Numbered from the stretch's first letter, positions 1 through 6,210 are shown. The stretch: 6,840 nucleotides of DNA from an uncultured Hyphomonadaceae bacterium (GCA_938049795.1 CALLCD010000038.1:1-6840), one strand, 5' to 3'. Made by a program: numbers and translations. Notes: a model not told the origin generated them from the sequence alone.

Positions 1-1944
1 ACGATTGGCGTGCTTGGGCCGTTTGCGCCGCTGGTCAATGGTGTGGCGGCGTCGCGCGGTTTGATCGGGAACCTCGATCCTGCGGACCCGGCCAACCGTT
101 TCCGCAATGCGATCTCTCCCAATCAGGGCTTCCGCGATGAAGTGCAGGATTGGGGCGTGTCTGCCGAATTCGAGCATGGATTTGGCTGGGCTGATTTCAC
201 GTCGATCACGGCGCTGCGGGTGTTTGATTCGATCCGCGATCAGGACATTGATTTCTCCGGTCTTGATCGGGCTTCGCGGAATGGTACGACCAATGCCGAC
301 CGCGCCTTTACGCAAGAGTTCCGTTTGAGCGGGCAATCGGGCAAGCTCGATTGGCTGGTCGGCGCGTTCTATCTCAATGAAGACATTGAGACATTTGATA
401 CGATCCAGTTTGGCATTGATGGCGATGTGTTTAGTGACGCGTCTTTTGCCGGTTTCTCGCAAGGCGCTATCGGGCTGCCTCTGTCCTTGTTTGGCACCAA
501 TGTTGGCCCCGGACCTGGTGGTGGCGCGACGCCATTCCTGTTTACGGATACGGCTGGTTTGAGCGGCTTGCCAGCGGGTACGATTGTTCCGTTCGCGATC
601 CTGCAGCCTGTGCTTGAAGGGGCGGGCGCTGCGGCGGCGGCTCAACTCTTGCCATTGCTGCAATCGGGCGCGATTGATCAGGCGACATTTGATGCGCAAC
701 TGGCGGCGGCTGTTGCCGGTGCGCAGGGCACGTTCACACCGTTCTTCCTGCCAGCGACACCTGCGGGCGCGGGCGCGTTTGATACGTTTAACCAGACGAC
801 AAATGCGATCGCGGTGTTCACGCACAATCAGTATGAGGTCACCGACAAGCTGACTCTGACCGGCGGTTTGCGCTATAACTACGAGGAACGGTCGATCCGG
901 GCGAACCTTGATGCGTCGAGCATTCCGGCCTGTGCGGTTTTGCAGGATCCGGCCACACAGTTTGCAACCGCAGCTGTTCCGGACCTTAATCCGCTCTTGC
1001 CATTCTTTGGTGTGGCGAACTTGTTTGCCTGTAACCCAGCGGTTAATCCGGAATTTGACGTGCTGGATGGCGCGCGCGAGAGCCGGTCTGACAGCGAGTT
1101 TACCGGAACGATCAAAGTGGCCTATGAGCTGACCGATGATATTCTGCTGTTCAGCGGATATAATCGCGGCTTCAAATCGGGCGGCTTCAATCTGGACCGT
1201 TCCAGCCTTGAATCGACCTTTGTTGGCAATGCGCTTGGCGCGCCGAATGATGGTCCGCAATTGCTTGACCTTGAATTTGATCCGGAGACGGTCAATTCTT
1301 ATGAGGCCGGTTTCAAGTCGAGCTGGTTTGATAATCGTCTGACTGTGAATGCGACGGGTTTCTATTCCGATGTTGAAGGGTTCCAAGAGAACACATTTAA
1401 CGGAACGAACTTTGTGGTGTTCAATAATGATGTCGAGACATTCGGTGTTGAGGTCGATCTCGGAGCAGAACCTATTGATGGGCTTGTGCTGCAGGGCGGC
1501 TTTATCTGGGTGGATGCAACACGGACATTTGTTGATCCGGATGCGCCGCCACTTCCGGGTGCGGTCAACGAGGATGGAACGAACACAGGACAGCAGCTTG
1601 GCAATACGCCGGAGTTCGTTCTGACCGGATCTGCGACCTATATCTTCCCGCTGACCGATCAGTTCGAAGGCACGCTGCACACCAATGTGCGTTGGCAGTC
1701 AGATACCAATCTGGTTCAGGGCACTCTGTTTGAAGCGTTTGAGAACGGGGCGTATGCGACGGTCGGCGCGCGGGCAGGGGTTCAAACGACAGACGGGAAA
1801 TATGCGCTGTCTGTGTTTGCAACCAATCTGTTTGATCAGGACTTCAACGTCACAGCGTTCGGTGTTCCTGAGCAGGGCGGCACATTTGCAACCTTCCCGG
1901 GCGCGCCGCGTTTCTGGGGCGGTGAGTTCAAGGTCCGCTTCTAG
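1..1944 (+). CDS. TonB-dependent outer-membrane receptor, C-terminal part
   Basis: The frame is open at the left edge, so the gene is 5'-truncated. The visible 647 codons are most of a transmembrane beta-barrel; the signal peptide, TonB box and most or all of the plug lie outside. Family signs are alternating amphipathic strands with receptor-type phrases: FTQEFRLSG followed by LDWLVGAFY (about residues 104-124), LTLTGGLRYNYEER, LLFSGYNRGFKSGGFN, VNSYEAGFKS, LGNTPEFVLTGSATY, and a final strand ending in KVRF. The terminal Phe fits the barrel-assembly signal. Such receptors import large ligands (siderophores, cobalamin, glycans) across the outer membrane using TonB energy; the ligand cannot be read from this part. 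About residues 145-260 form an unusually long Gly/Ala/Pro-rich insertion, probably a surface loop. A hairpin terminator follows 26 bp after the stop. Family is confident, substrate unknown. Confidence 0.93.
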   Translation, partial: TIGVLGPFAPLVNGVAASRGLIGNLDPADPANRFRNAISPNQGFRDEVQDWGVSAEFEHGFGWADFTSITALRVFDSIRDQDIDFSGLDRASRNGTTNADRAFTQEFRLSGQSGKLDWLVGAFYLNEDIETFDTIQFGIDGDVFSDASFAGFSQGAIGLPLSLFGTNVGPGPGGGATPFLFTDTAGLSGLPAGTIVPFAILQPVLEGAGAAAAAQLLPLLQSGAIDQATFDAQLAAAVAGAQGTFTPFFLPATPAGAGAFDTFNQTTNAIAVFTHNQYEVTDKLTLTGGLRYNYEERSIRANLDASSIPACAVLQDPATQFATAAVPDLNPLLPFFGVANLFACNPAVNPEFDVLDGARESRSDSEFTGTIKVAYELTDDILLFSGYNRGFKSGGFNLDRSSLESTFVGNALGAPNDGPQLLDLEFDPETVNSYEAGFKSSWFDNRLTVNATGFYSDVEGFQENTFNGTNFVVFNNDVETFGVEVDLGAEPIDGLVLQGGFIWVDATRTFVDPDAPPLPGAVNEDGTNTGQQLGNTPEFVLTGSATYIFPLTDQFEGTLHTNVRWQSDTNLVQGTLFEAFENGAYATVGARAGVQTTDGKYALSVFATNLFDQDFNVTAFGVPEQGGTFATFPGAPRFWGGEFKVRF

Positions 1945-1970
1945 GGCTTGATCACTTGGACTGAAATGAA

Positions 1971-2007
1971 GGGCCTCGCCGGATGTGTTCGGCGGGGTCT
2001 TTTCTTT
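1971..2007 (+). terminator. Intrinsic terminator after the TonB-dependent receptor
   Basis: CCTCGCCG (1974-1981) pairs with CGGCGGGG (1990-1997) around an 8-base loop, with one G-T wobble, and the stem can extend outward by three weaker pairs. The T-rich run TCTTTTCTTT (1998-2007) follows at once. It lies between two convergent genes and faces the receptor transcript; the opposite side lacks a comparable T run on the minus strand. Confidence 0.75.
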
Positions 2008-2019
2008 GCGGGACGCTTT

Positions 2020-2397
2020 TTATTTCGCTCGGTGTTTGAGGGCGAAATTGGCGATAAAGAAAGCGACCGCTTCGAAGGCGACGAAGCGCCATGTGGCCGC
2101 TTCGGGCAGGTCGCCGAGCAAGACGGAGGCAATGCGCGCAAAGCAGTAGCCGCCCATATAGATGGCGATGAACCAGAGGGCAGGGCGGACGAGATCGTCT
2201 TTGAGGGCAGCGGCAAGACACAGGAGAGCTGCGCCCAGGCTGACCCCACCAAAGATGCCGCGGATTTCGAATGTGCCGTTCGGTCCGCCAATCTCGACGC
2301 CAAGCTGGCCGGTCATGCCGACCGGGTCAAGCAGCGACCAGAGGCCGAAAGCGGTGTACATCAGGCCCATGCCTGCGAGGAATATGCGTGTCATCAT
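2020..2397 (-). CDS. DUF4345-type small integral membrane protein
   Basis: A 125-aa protein of unknown function with four predicted membrane segments, at about residues 5-23, 48-65, 72-90 and 104-121. After the first segment it carries LLDP, and before the second FEIRGIFGG (about 43-51); the E-x-R-G-x-[YF]-G-G pattern is what I associate with the DUF4345 family. The size also fits that family. Two ATG codons stand in tandem at 2397 and 2394; neither has a clear Shine-Dalgarno sequence, so the start is uncertain by one codon. It lies 125 bp downstream of hfaD on the same strand, past a terminator-like hairpin, so it is probably a separate or read-through unit. It converges with the receptor gene. 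No specific biochemical role can be assigned. Confidence 0.8.
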   Translation of the reverse strand: MMTRIFLAGMGLMYTAFGLWSLLDPVGMTGQLGVEIGGPNGTFEIRGIFGGVSLGAALLCLAAALKDDLVRPALWFIAIYMGGYCFARIASVLLGDLPEAATWRFVAFEAVAFFIANFALKHRAK

Positions 2398-2432
2398 CGG
2401 GCCAGTTAGCGCAGAGTTTGGCCGTCAGGCAA

Positions 2433-2452
2433 GGAAAACCCCGAAACGGGGG
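2433..2452 (-). terminator. Probable intrinsic terminator of the hfaABD operon
   Basis: On the minus strand CCCCG (2451-2447) and CGGGG (2443-2439) form a perfect 5-bp GC stem with a TTT loop, followed by TTTTCC (2438-2433). It sits about 70 bp after the hfaD stop and before the DUF4345 gene. The stem is short but all GC, so termination may be partial. The surrounding sequence also holds CCGTTCC (2454-2460) and its inverse GGAACGG (2503-2509), which could add a larger fold. Confidence 0.55.
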
Positions 2453-2522
2453 TCCGTTCCGGGGGTGTCCGTTTGTCTTGATCTTAGGGGCTTTGCGCGC
2501 TCGGAACGGCTAGGCCTTTTGA

Positions 2523-3761
2523 TCAGTGGCCACCCGCATTGGCGCGGGTCGAGAAGGTTGCCGCATTGCCAATGGCGGTGGCGGTGGCCGCAGTGCTGCC
2601 GACATGGGTGGCCATAACATTTGTGCGTGCGGCGACATTGCCCGAATTGAACTGTTCGGTGCGTGCGCCGAGCGCTCCATCTGTTGCGGATGCAGAGACC
2701 GAGTTGCCGATGGCGCTCGAACTTGCGAACCCTGTGCCGCCGCTAAAGCCGTTTGTATTCAGCGTGACGGTGCTTGTGACATGGCCGGCATTGTTCTGGA
2801 TATTGTCCAGATGGGTGTTGCCGCCATAGCTGTGGGAGCTGACCGCGTTGCCGACCCCGTTTGCCGAGGTTGAGGCAATGCCCGAAAAGTCAGCCACTTG
2901 TGTAAAGGCATCGGCTTCGATCTTGGCACCGTTGAACTGGAAGGTCTCGTTGCCGTCGCTTCCAACTGCGACATTGGCGTCGAGATTTTCGGCGGTGATC
3001 TGGTTGCCAGCTGCAGAAGCTGCATTGGTGACGTCTTCGGTAATGTCGGCATCAACATCTGCAATGGCGGTGATGTTTGTGCCCGGTGCGGTGGTCTGCA
3101 CGGCGCCATTATAGGCGTCATCAGAATGCATGTTCCGGTTTGTGGCGCTGTTGCCCGCTGCCGTTGAGACATTGGTAACAAAGCCATCGACATTCCCTGT
3201 GACCGAATTGGCATAGGCGAAGACATCGCTATTGGCCTCTTGGTCCTGGAAGCTTGAAATCACGCCTTTTTTGGCGGTGACTTCGGAGACATTCGCAGCC
3301 GCCGTGGTGTTGTTGGTGGTTGCCCAAGTCTCGACCGCATCAAGCCCATTGATTGCCTGTACCGGACCATTGGCGGTCTGGACGACGTTTGCGTGGGTAT
3401 CGCCCTTGCCGGTGATGACCGACGTGTTGGCGATGGCCGAACTGGTTGAGGTGACCTCATGGCCAACTTCGCCCGTCCAGACATAGGAACTTGTTTCGAC
3501 CGCACCCGTGCTGTGCTGATTGACATCGGCGGAGACGGGGCCGTCTGCGAGACCTGTTAAGCTGTTGCCAACAGAGGCGCCAACGGCATCAACGCGGTCT
3601 TCAGCCCAGTCCACTTTGACTTCGATCTGGCTCCAGACATTGTCGAGATTGACCTGATCAATTGTTACATTCGTGGGCGGAGCAGGTTTTTCTGCGAGGG
3701 CCTCAGGCGACACAGCGAGTATGGCTGTGGCACCGAGGAGGAGGGTTGTGAGCTTTCTCAT
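2523..3761 (-). CDS. hfaD: HfaD-like holdfast anchor protein, secreted repeat adhesin
   Basis: A 412-aa exported protein. Residues 1-23 form a Sec signal peptide (MRK start, LLLGATAILA core, ALA cleavage site before EK). The mature part is rich in Ala, Asn, Thr, Ser and Gly, nearly free of Cys, and built of degenerate units of about 48 residues. GN or an equivalent turn recurs at Asn 66, 112, 157, 204, 253, 305, 353 and 399. Each of the first seven is followed 16-22 residues later by a Gln (82, 128, 174, 222, 275, 322, 370) within a Q-x-N-x-G-like strand. Such periodicity suggests a beta-solenoid or curlin-like fold. In Caulobacter HfaD is a surface protein tethering the holdfast and needs HfaB for export. 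The identification rests on operon order, partners and composition more than on direct sequence recall. The start has AGGA 8 nt upstream and lies 2 bp after the hfaB stop. Confidence 0.8.
   Translation of the reverse strand: MRKLTTLLLGATAILAVSPEALAEKPAPPTNVTIDQVNLDNVWSQIEVKVDWAEDRVDAVGASVGNSLTGLADGPVSADVNQHSTGAVETSSYVWTGEVGHEVTSTSSAIANTSVITGKGDTHANVVQTANGPVQAINGLDAVETWATTNNTTAAANVSEVTAKKGVISSFQDQEANSDVFAYANSVTGNVDGFVTNVSTAAGNSATNRNMHSDDAYNGAVQTTAPGTNITAIADVDADITEDVTNAASAAGNQITAENLDANVAVGSDGNETFQFNGAKIEADAFTQVADFSGIASTSANGVGNAVSSHSYGGNTHLDNIQNNAGHVTSTVTLNTNGFSGGTGFASSSAIGNSVSASATDGALGARTEQFNSGNVAARTNVMATHVGSTAATATAIGNAATFSTRANAGGH
2556..3584 (-). repeat. Degenerate repeats of about 48 residues encoded within hfaD
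   Basis: This part of hfaD encodes seven full units and one half unit. Spacings between successive GN-type turns are 46, 45, 47, 49, 52, 48 and 46 residues. The last units are the cleanest: SSAIGNSVS, then TEQFNSGNV 17 residues later, then TAIGNAATF as a terminal half unit. The units are conserved as a pattern, not as DNA; I saw no long DNA-level tandem repeat, which implies old duplication followed by divergence. Confidence 0.7.
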
Positions 3762-3763
3762 GA

Positions 3764-4795
3764 TTAGTTTCCTAGTCCGGAGAGGAGACCGCGACGTGTG
3801 CGGCCAGTGACCGAGGCGTCGCGACGATTGTGCCAGCGATTGGCTTCTGCCCGTGTGTCACCATTGTTTGTGGCAAGGTTCTCATAGGCGGGGATATAGT
3901 CGCCGGTTGTGCCATTGGTGGCGGTGACGGTTTCGCTGAGCGAGCCGCAGACTTCCGGTCCTGGCGCGCCATAGAGATTGGCACTCATTTCAAGGACAGC
4001 CCGTTCGATCACGGAGCGAATGGCAAGCTGGATCGGCTCTTGAGCGCGTTCGCCGCCGCCAATGTCGAAGAGGACACCGCCGAAGAAGTCGAAATATCCA
4101 GCGGAAATCTCGCGACCGATGATCTGCTTCTGATAAGAGATCACGTCGATCACTTCGAGCGACTGGGTGTCTACAAGGCGCAGATCGAGACCGACATTGA
4201 TCACGAAGAGGCGGAAGCCTGCATTGCCTTTTGGATCGCCCGGGCTTGTGTCGCCGGCAAAGGCTTCAAGGCCGCTTGAGCGGATATTGTAGTTCAGCTC
4301 GGTAATACCGCCGACGAGGTAGAAGTCGGAGCCCGGAATAGAGCCGGCCTGAATGGCGCGGAAGGCTTCGTCTTCGGTGTCGCTGATCAGCTTGTTGTTG
4401 GCGTATTTCAGCTCAAGCTCGGAGACGGAGGTGTCAAAGCGCTCGACAAGGCGGGCACCTGATTTTGCGAATGCGGAGATCGCCATCAGGGACGCGCCCT
4501 GGGTGACGCGGCGGCCGCCTTCAATGTCAACTTTGCCGGTATAGTCAAGGATACGGCCAACCGCGATGCGGGGTGGGGCGATCTGGTTGACGCGGGCAAA
4601 CTGACCCATGCAAGAGAGGCTCTCTGTGTAGGGGGTCGGGTTTGCGGTGACCGGCGCAGTGCCGATGGGCTTGGCGTAGAGACCGCCAGGGCCAGCGACA
4701 GGTGAGACACAGGCGGACAGGGCGAGAGCGCTGGCGGCTGCGGCGACGACCATTTTGGTTTGGCCGAGGACAGAAGAAAAGTTGAAGTTAGTCAT
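3764..4795 (-). CDS. hfaB: HfaB, CsgG-family outer-membrane secretion lipoprotein
   Basis: A 343-aa lipoprotein. The chosen start (MTNF) gives a signal peptide with lipobox LSAC and lipidated Cys29; an ATG 14 codons upstream would lengthen the N-region to no purpose. CsgG-family features follow in order: IAVGRILDYTGK (77-88), QGASLM and a helix ending VERFD (99-121), DFYLVGGITELNY (157-169), and the long strand pair FVINVGLDLRLVDTQSLEVI (197-216). CsgG forms a nonameric outer-membrane channel exporting curli subunits; HfaB does the same for HfaA and HfaD in Caulobacter. The protein is longer than E. coli CsgG (277 aa), mainly through a C-terminal tail after about residue 290 with seven Arg between 315 and 335. 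The start overlaps the hfaA end by 8 bp, with GGGGAG 10 nt upstream, so translation is probably coupled. Confidence 0.92.
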   Translation of the reverse strand: MTNFNFSSVLGQTKMVVAAAASALALSACVSPVAGPGGLYAKPIGTAPVTANPTPYTESLSCMGQFARVNQIAPPRIAVGRILDYTGKVDIEGGRRVTQGASLMAISAFAKSGARLVERFDTSVSELELKYANNKLISDTEDEAFRAIQAGSIPGSDFYLVGGITELNYNIRSSGLEAFAGDTSPGDPKGNAGFRLFVINVGLDLRLVDTQSLEVIDVISYQKQIIGREISAGYFDFFGGVLFDIGGGERAQEPIQLAIRSVIERAVLEMSANLYGAPGPEVCGSLSETVTATNGTTGDYIPAYENLATNNGDTRAEANRWHNRRDASVTGRTRRGLLSGLGN

Positions 4796-5216
4796 TGAGG
4801 TCGAGCTCCCCGTTAAGAACAGCGGTTTGATCGCCATTGTTTGTTTGTTCAGAGTTGATGATGATTGTGTTGAACGAGCCTTCGGTGATGACGTTCAACT
4901 GGTTACCGATTGCGGAAGTTTGTCCCTGCGGCTGGTTGTAGAAACCTGCGCCGGTGAGGGATTGGCCACCTGAGGCGAGTGAATTGGTCGAGAAGCTCGA
5001 CAGGTCATCGCCGGTGATGATGCGGCCATCGACGATCAGCCGGTTGCCGTTAATGTCCCGCGTGCCCGGTTGAAAGGGGCGCTGCTCTTCGCCGAACCCG
5101 AAGCCGATGGGGCGTTCGAAGTCTGCTGTTTGAGCGGTCGCAGTCAGGCCGGCAAGCGCACAGGCGCTGAGCAGGCAGGCGGCGAGCCGTGTTGATGTGA
5201 AAGTGTGTTTCGTCAT
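4788..5216 (-). CDS. hfaA: HfaA-like holdfast anchor protein
   Basis: A 142-aa exported protein. Although the frame is open much further upstream, the ATG at 5216 is the real start: it has AAGGGGA 6 nt upstream and begins a signal peptide (MTKH, hydrophobic 11-24, ATA cleavage site at 26-28). The mature part starts with a Phe/Gly/Pro-rich stretch (FERPIGFGFGEEQRPF, 33-48), then GNRLIVDGRIITGDD. The last 40 residues resemble a curlin-type unit: SAIGN (101-105), EGSFN (112-116), EQTNNGDQ (123-130). In Caulobacter HfaA forms amyloid-like high-mass multimers on the surface, needs HfaB for export and helps hold the holdfast. It is the first gene of the operon, overlapping hfaB by 8 bp. LSAC at 16-19 could also be read as a lipobox, though the AxA site looks better. 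Confidence 0.85.
   Translation of the reverse strand: MTKHTFTSTRLAACLLSACALAGLTATAQTADFERPIGFGFGEEQRPFQPGTRDINGNRLIVDGRIITGDDLSSFSTNSLASGGQSLTGAGFYNQPQGQTSAIGNQLNVITEGSFNTIIINSEQTNNGDQTAVLNGELDLND
4812..4916 (-). repeat. Single HfaD-type unit at the HfaA C-terminus
   Basis: HfaA residues 101-135 match the HfaD unit plan: SAIGN, then Gln 19 residues after the Asn within EQTNNG. The last complete HfaD unit has SAIGN (349-353) and EQFNSG, with Gln 17 residues after the Asn. The shared design is visible by eye; common descent is inferred. Confidence 0.6.
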
Positions 5217-5280
5217 GCCTTGTCCCCTTTTGGGCGAGTTGTGGGAACGGTTTTGCAACCTGCATGCCAGACCGGGAGAA

Positions 5281-5310
5281 AATCTGCATTTTGTGTTCTT
5301 CGAATGCCAA
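5281..5310 (-). promoter_or_regulatory. Weak candidate promoter for hfaABD
   Basis: On the minus strand TTGGCA (5310-5305), five of six matches to the -35 consensus, is followed after 18 bases by CAGATT (5286-5281), a poor -10. A start near 5274 would give a leader of roughly 58 bases carrying the AAGGGGA ribosome site. The -35 overlaps the AATGC motif cluster, which would suit regulation. This is only a candidate. Confidence 0.22.
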
Positions 5311-5327
5311 AATGCCGGAAATGCAGA
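5283..5327. repeat. Inverted repeat enclosing tandem AATGC motifs
   Basis: TCTGCATTT (5283-5291) and AAATGCAGA (5319-5327) are a perfect 9-bp inverted repeat with a 27-bp spacer. Inside and overlapping it, AATGCC occurs at 5303 and 5311 and AATGCA at 5320, spaced 8 and 9 bp. The arrangement looks like a set of operator half-sites in the divergent promoter region; chance is possible. Confidence 0.4.
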
Positions 5328-5459
5328 AAATATCGCATACTTACAGTGTTGCAGGCGCTTGAGCGAGCGAGGATGGTTCCCGTTGGGCGTGTTCTGTAGT
5401 AGGTATGACGGGCGGGCGCTTAGAAAAAGACCATGAATACGGGCGAAAGGATAAAGACG

Positions 5460-5891
5460 ATGACACTCGAACAGATTTTGCAAACCAAAGGACATGATGT
5501 CACGACGATTGGTGCGGAGGTGACTTTGCGGGCCGCCGCGCAACTCCTTGATGAGCGAAAAATCGGGTCGGTTGTTGCAACAGGGGACAATGGCGCTCTG
5601 ATCGGTGTTTTGTCCGAACGTGACATTACCCGCCAAGTGGCGCGGCATGGTGTAAAGGCGCTCGATATGATTGTTTCGGATGCGATGACACGGGATGTGA
5701 TTACGGCGGCGCCCGGGGAGACGCTGGATCAGGGATTGGCGCGGATGACCGACCGGCGAATCCGGCATTTGCCTGTTTGTAAAGAGGGCGAGCTTGTCGG
5801 GTTGGTCTCGATTGGCGACCTTGTGAAGTGGAAAATACGCGAAACCGAGGCCGAAGCTGAAGCGATGAAGAATTATATCGCCACGGGCTAA
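5460..5891 (+). CDS. Two-CBS-domain protein
   Basis: A 143-aa soluble protein made of a tandem CBS pair (Bateman module) with no attached effector domain. CBS1 spans about residues 12-67 and CBS2 about 72-130. Each ends in the Ser-x-x-Asp pattern typical of adenine-nucleotide ribose binding: SERD (52-55) and SIGD (117-120). The MT(L/V)EQIL start, RHLP and terminal NYIATG are typical of a widespread alphaproteobacterial stand-alone CBS family. The start at 5460 has AAAGGA 8 nt upstream and matches the family N-terminus; an in-frame ATG at 5433 lacks such a site. It is divergent from hfaA and precedes the rRNA operon on the same strand. It probably senses AMP/ATP or a related nucleotide, but its partner is unknown; a link to the holdfast is speculation from position only. 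Confidence 0.93.
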   Translation: MTLEQILQTKGHDVTTIGAEVTLRAAAQLLDERKIGSVVATGDNGALIGVLSERDITRQVARHGVKALDMIVSDAMTRDVITAAPGETLDQGLARMTDRRIRHLPVCKEGELVGLVSIGDLVKWKIRETEAEAEAMKNYIATG

Positions 5892-6029
5892 CACGTTCTT
5901 GTGAGCAGGGCAGGGGCCGATTGGGCCGCTATAGCCCTTATATACACTGTGTTTATTGGTTTTTCAGGATGTCAGGGATGGCGGCGATCTGTGGCGCGCG
6001 AAAAAGGTTCATTTTGGTTAAAAAAAATC

Positions 6030-6058
6030 TTGACCCGCCGAGTTTGCGGGCATATACG
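6030..6058 (+). promoter_or_regulatory. rRNA promoter P1
   Basis: TTGACC (6030-6035) and TATACG (6053-6058) are separated by exactly 17 bp. An A8 tract (6020-6027) ends two bases before the -35, in the position of an UP element. It lies about 480 bp upstream of the 16S gene. Confidence 0.75.
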
Positions 6059-6181
6059 TCAGCCCTTCGGAAACAGGGCAAGCAAATGGTCGCGTTCGTC
6101 GCGGCATGCCTGATTTTTTCGGCAAAATTTTGAGATTTTTGCTTTCATTAGCGGGCCTCAAAAAAAAGCTGAAAAAGACTG

Positions 6182-6210
6182 TTGACGGGACATAGAGTGG
6201 GGCATATAAG
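6182..6210 (+). promoter_or_regulatory. rRNA promoter P2
   Basis: TTGACG (6182-6187) and TATAAG (6205-6210), each five of six consensus bases, are separated by exactly 17 bp. A8 (6160-6167) and GAAAAAG (6171-6177) lie just upstream as a likely UP element. Both P1 and P2 have GCA before the -10. P2 is the stronger match of the two. Confidence 0.85.

Larger units (their letters stand above)
5217..5459. promoter_or_regulatory. Divergent control region between hfaA and the CBS gene
   Basis: This 243-bp gap must carry the start signals of both hfaABD (-) and the CBS gene (+). It contains a 9-bp perfect inverted repeat and clustered AATGC motifs, listed separately. No TTAA-N7-TTAA full CtrA-type site was seen. 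No strong sigma70 promoter stands out for the CBS gene; TTGGGC (5383-5388) with TATGAC (5404-5409) has only a 15-bp spacer. Confidence 0.6.

Noticed and set aside
1948..2409. Open frame of 153 codons antisense to the DUF4345 gene
   Set aside because: It starts inside the receptor terminator region and has biased, non-protein-like composition; the minus-strand frame has clear membrane segments and a family motif.
2523..3761. HfaD as an RTX or haemagglutinin-type adhesin
   Set aside because: There are no GGxGxDxxx nonapeptides and no two-partner secretion domain; the unit is of GN...Q-x-N-x-G type and the neighbour is a CsgG-like pore.
3830..4279. Open frame of 149 codons on the plus strand inside hfaB
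   Set aside because: It is a shadow of the GC-rich hfaB codons, with no recognisable domain or ribosome site.
5217..5459. CtrA binding site (TTAA-N7-TTAA) controlling hfaABD
   Set aside because: I found no TTAA pair in the intergenic region, so no full site can be claimed.
4788..5894. Reading hfaA as a 368-aa protein starting at 5894
   Set aside because: The upstream extension is antisense to the CBS gene, has no family likeness, and the signal peptide with a good ribosome site begins at 5216.
5901..6133. Small overlapping plus-strand frames after the CBS gene
   Set aside because: They run across rRNA promoter P1 and its A-tract and resemble no protein.
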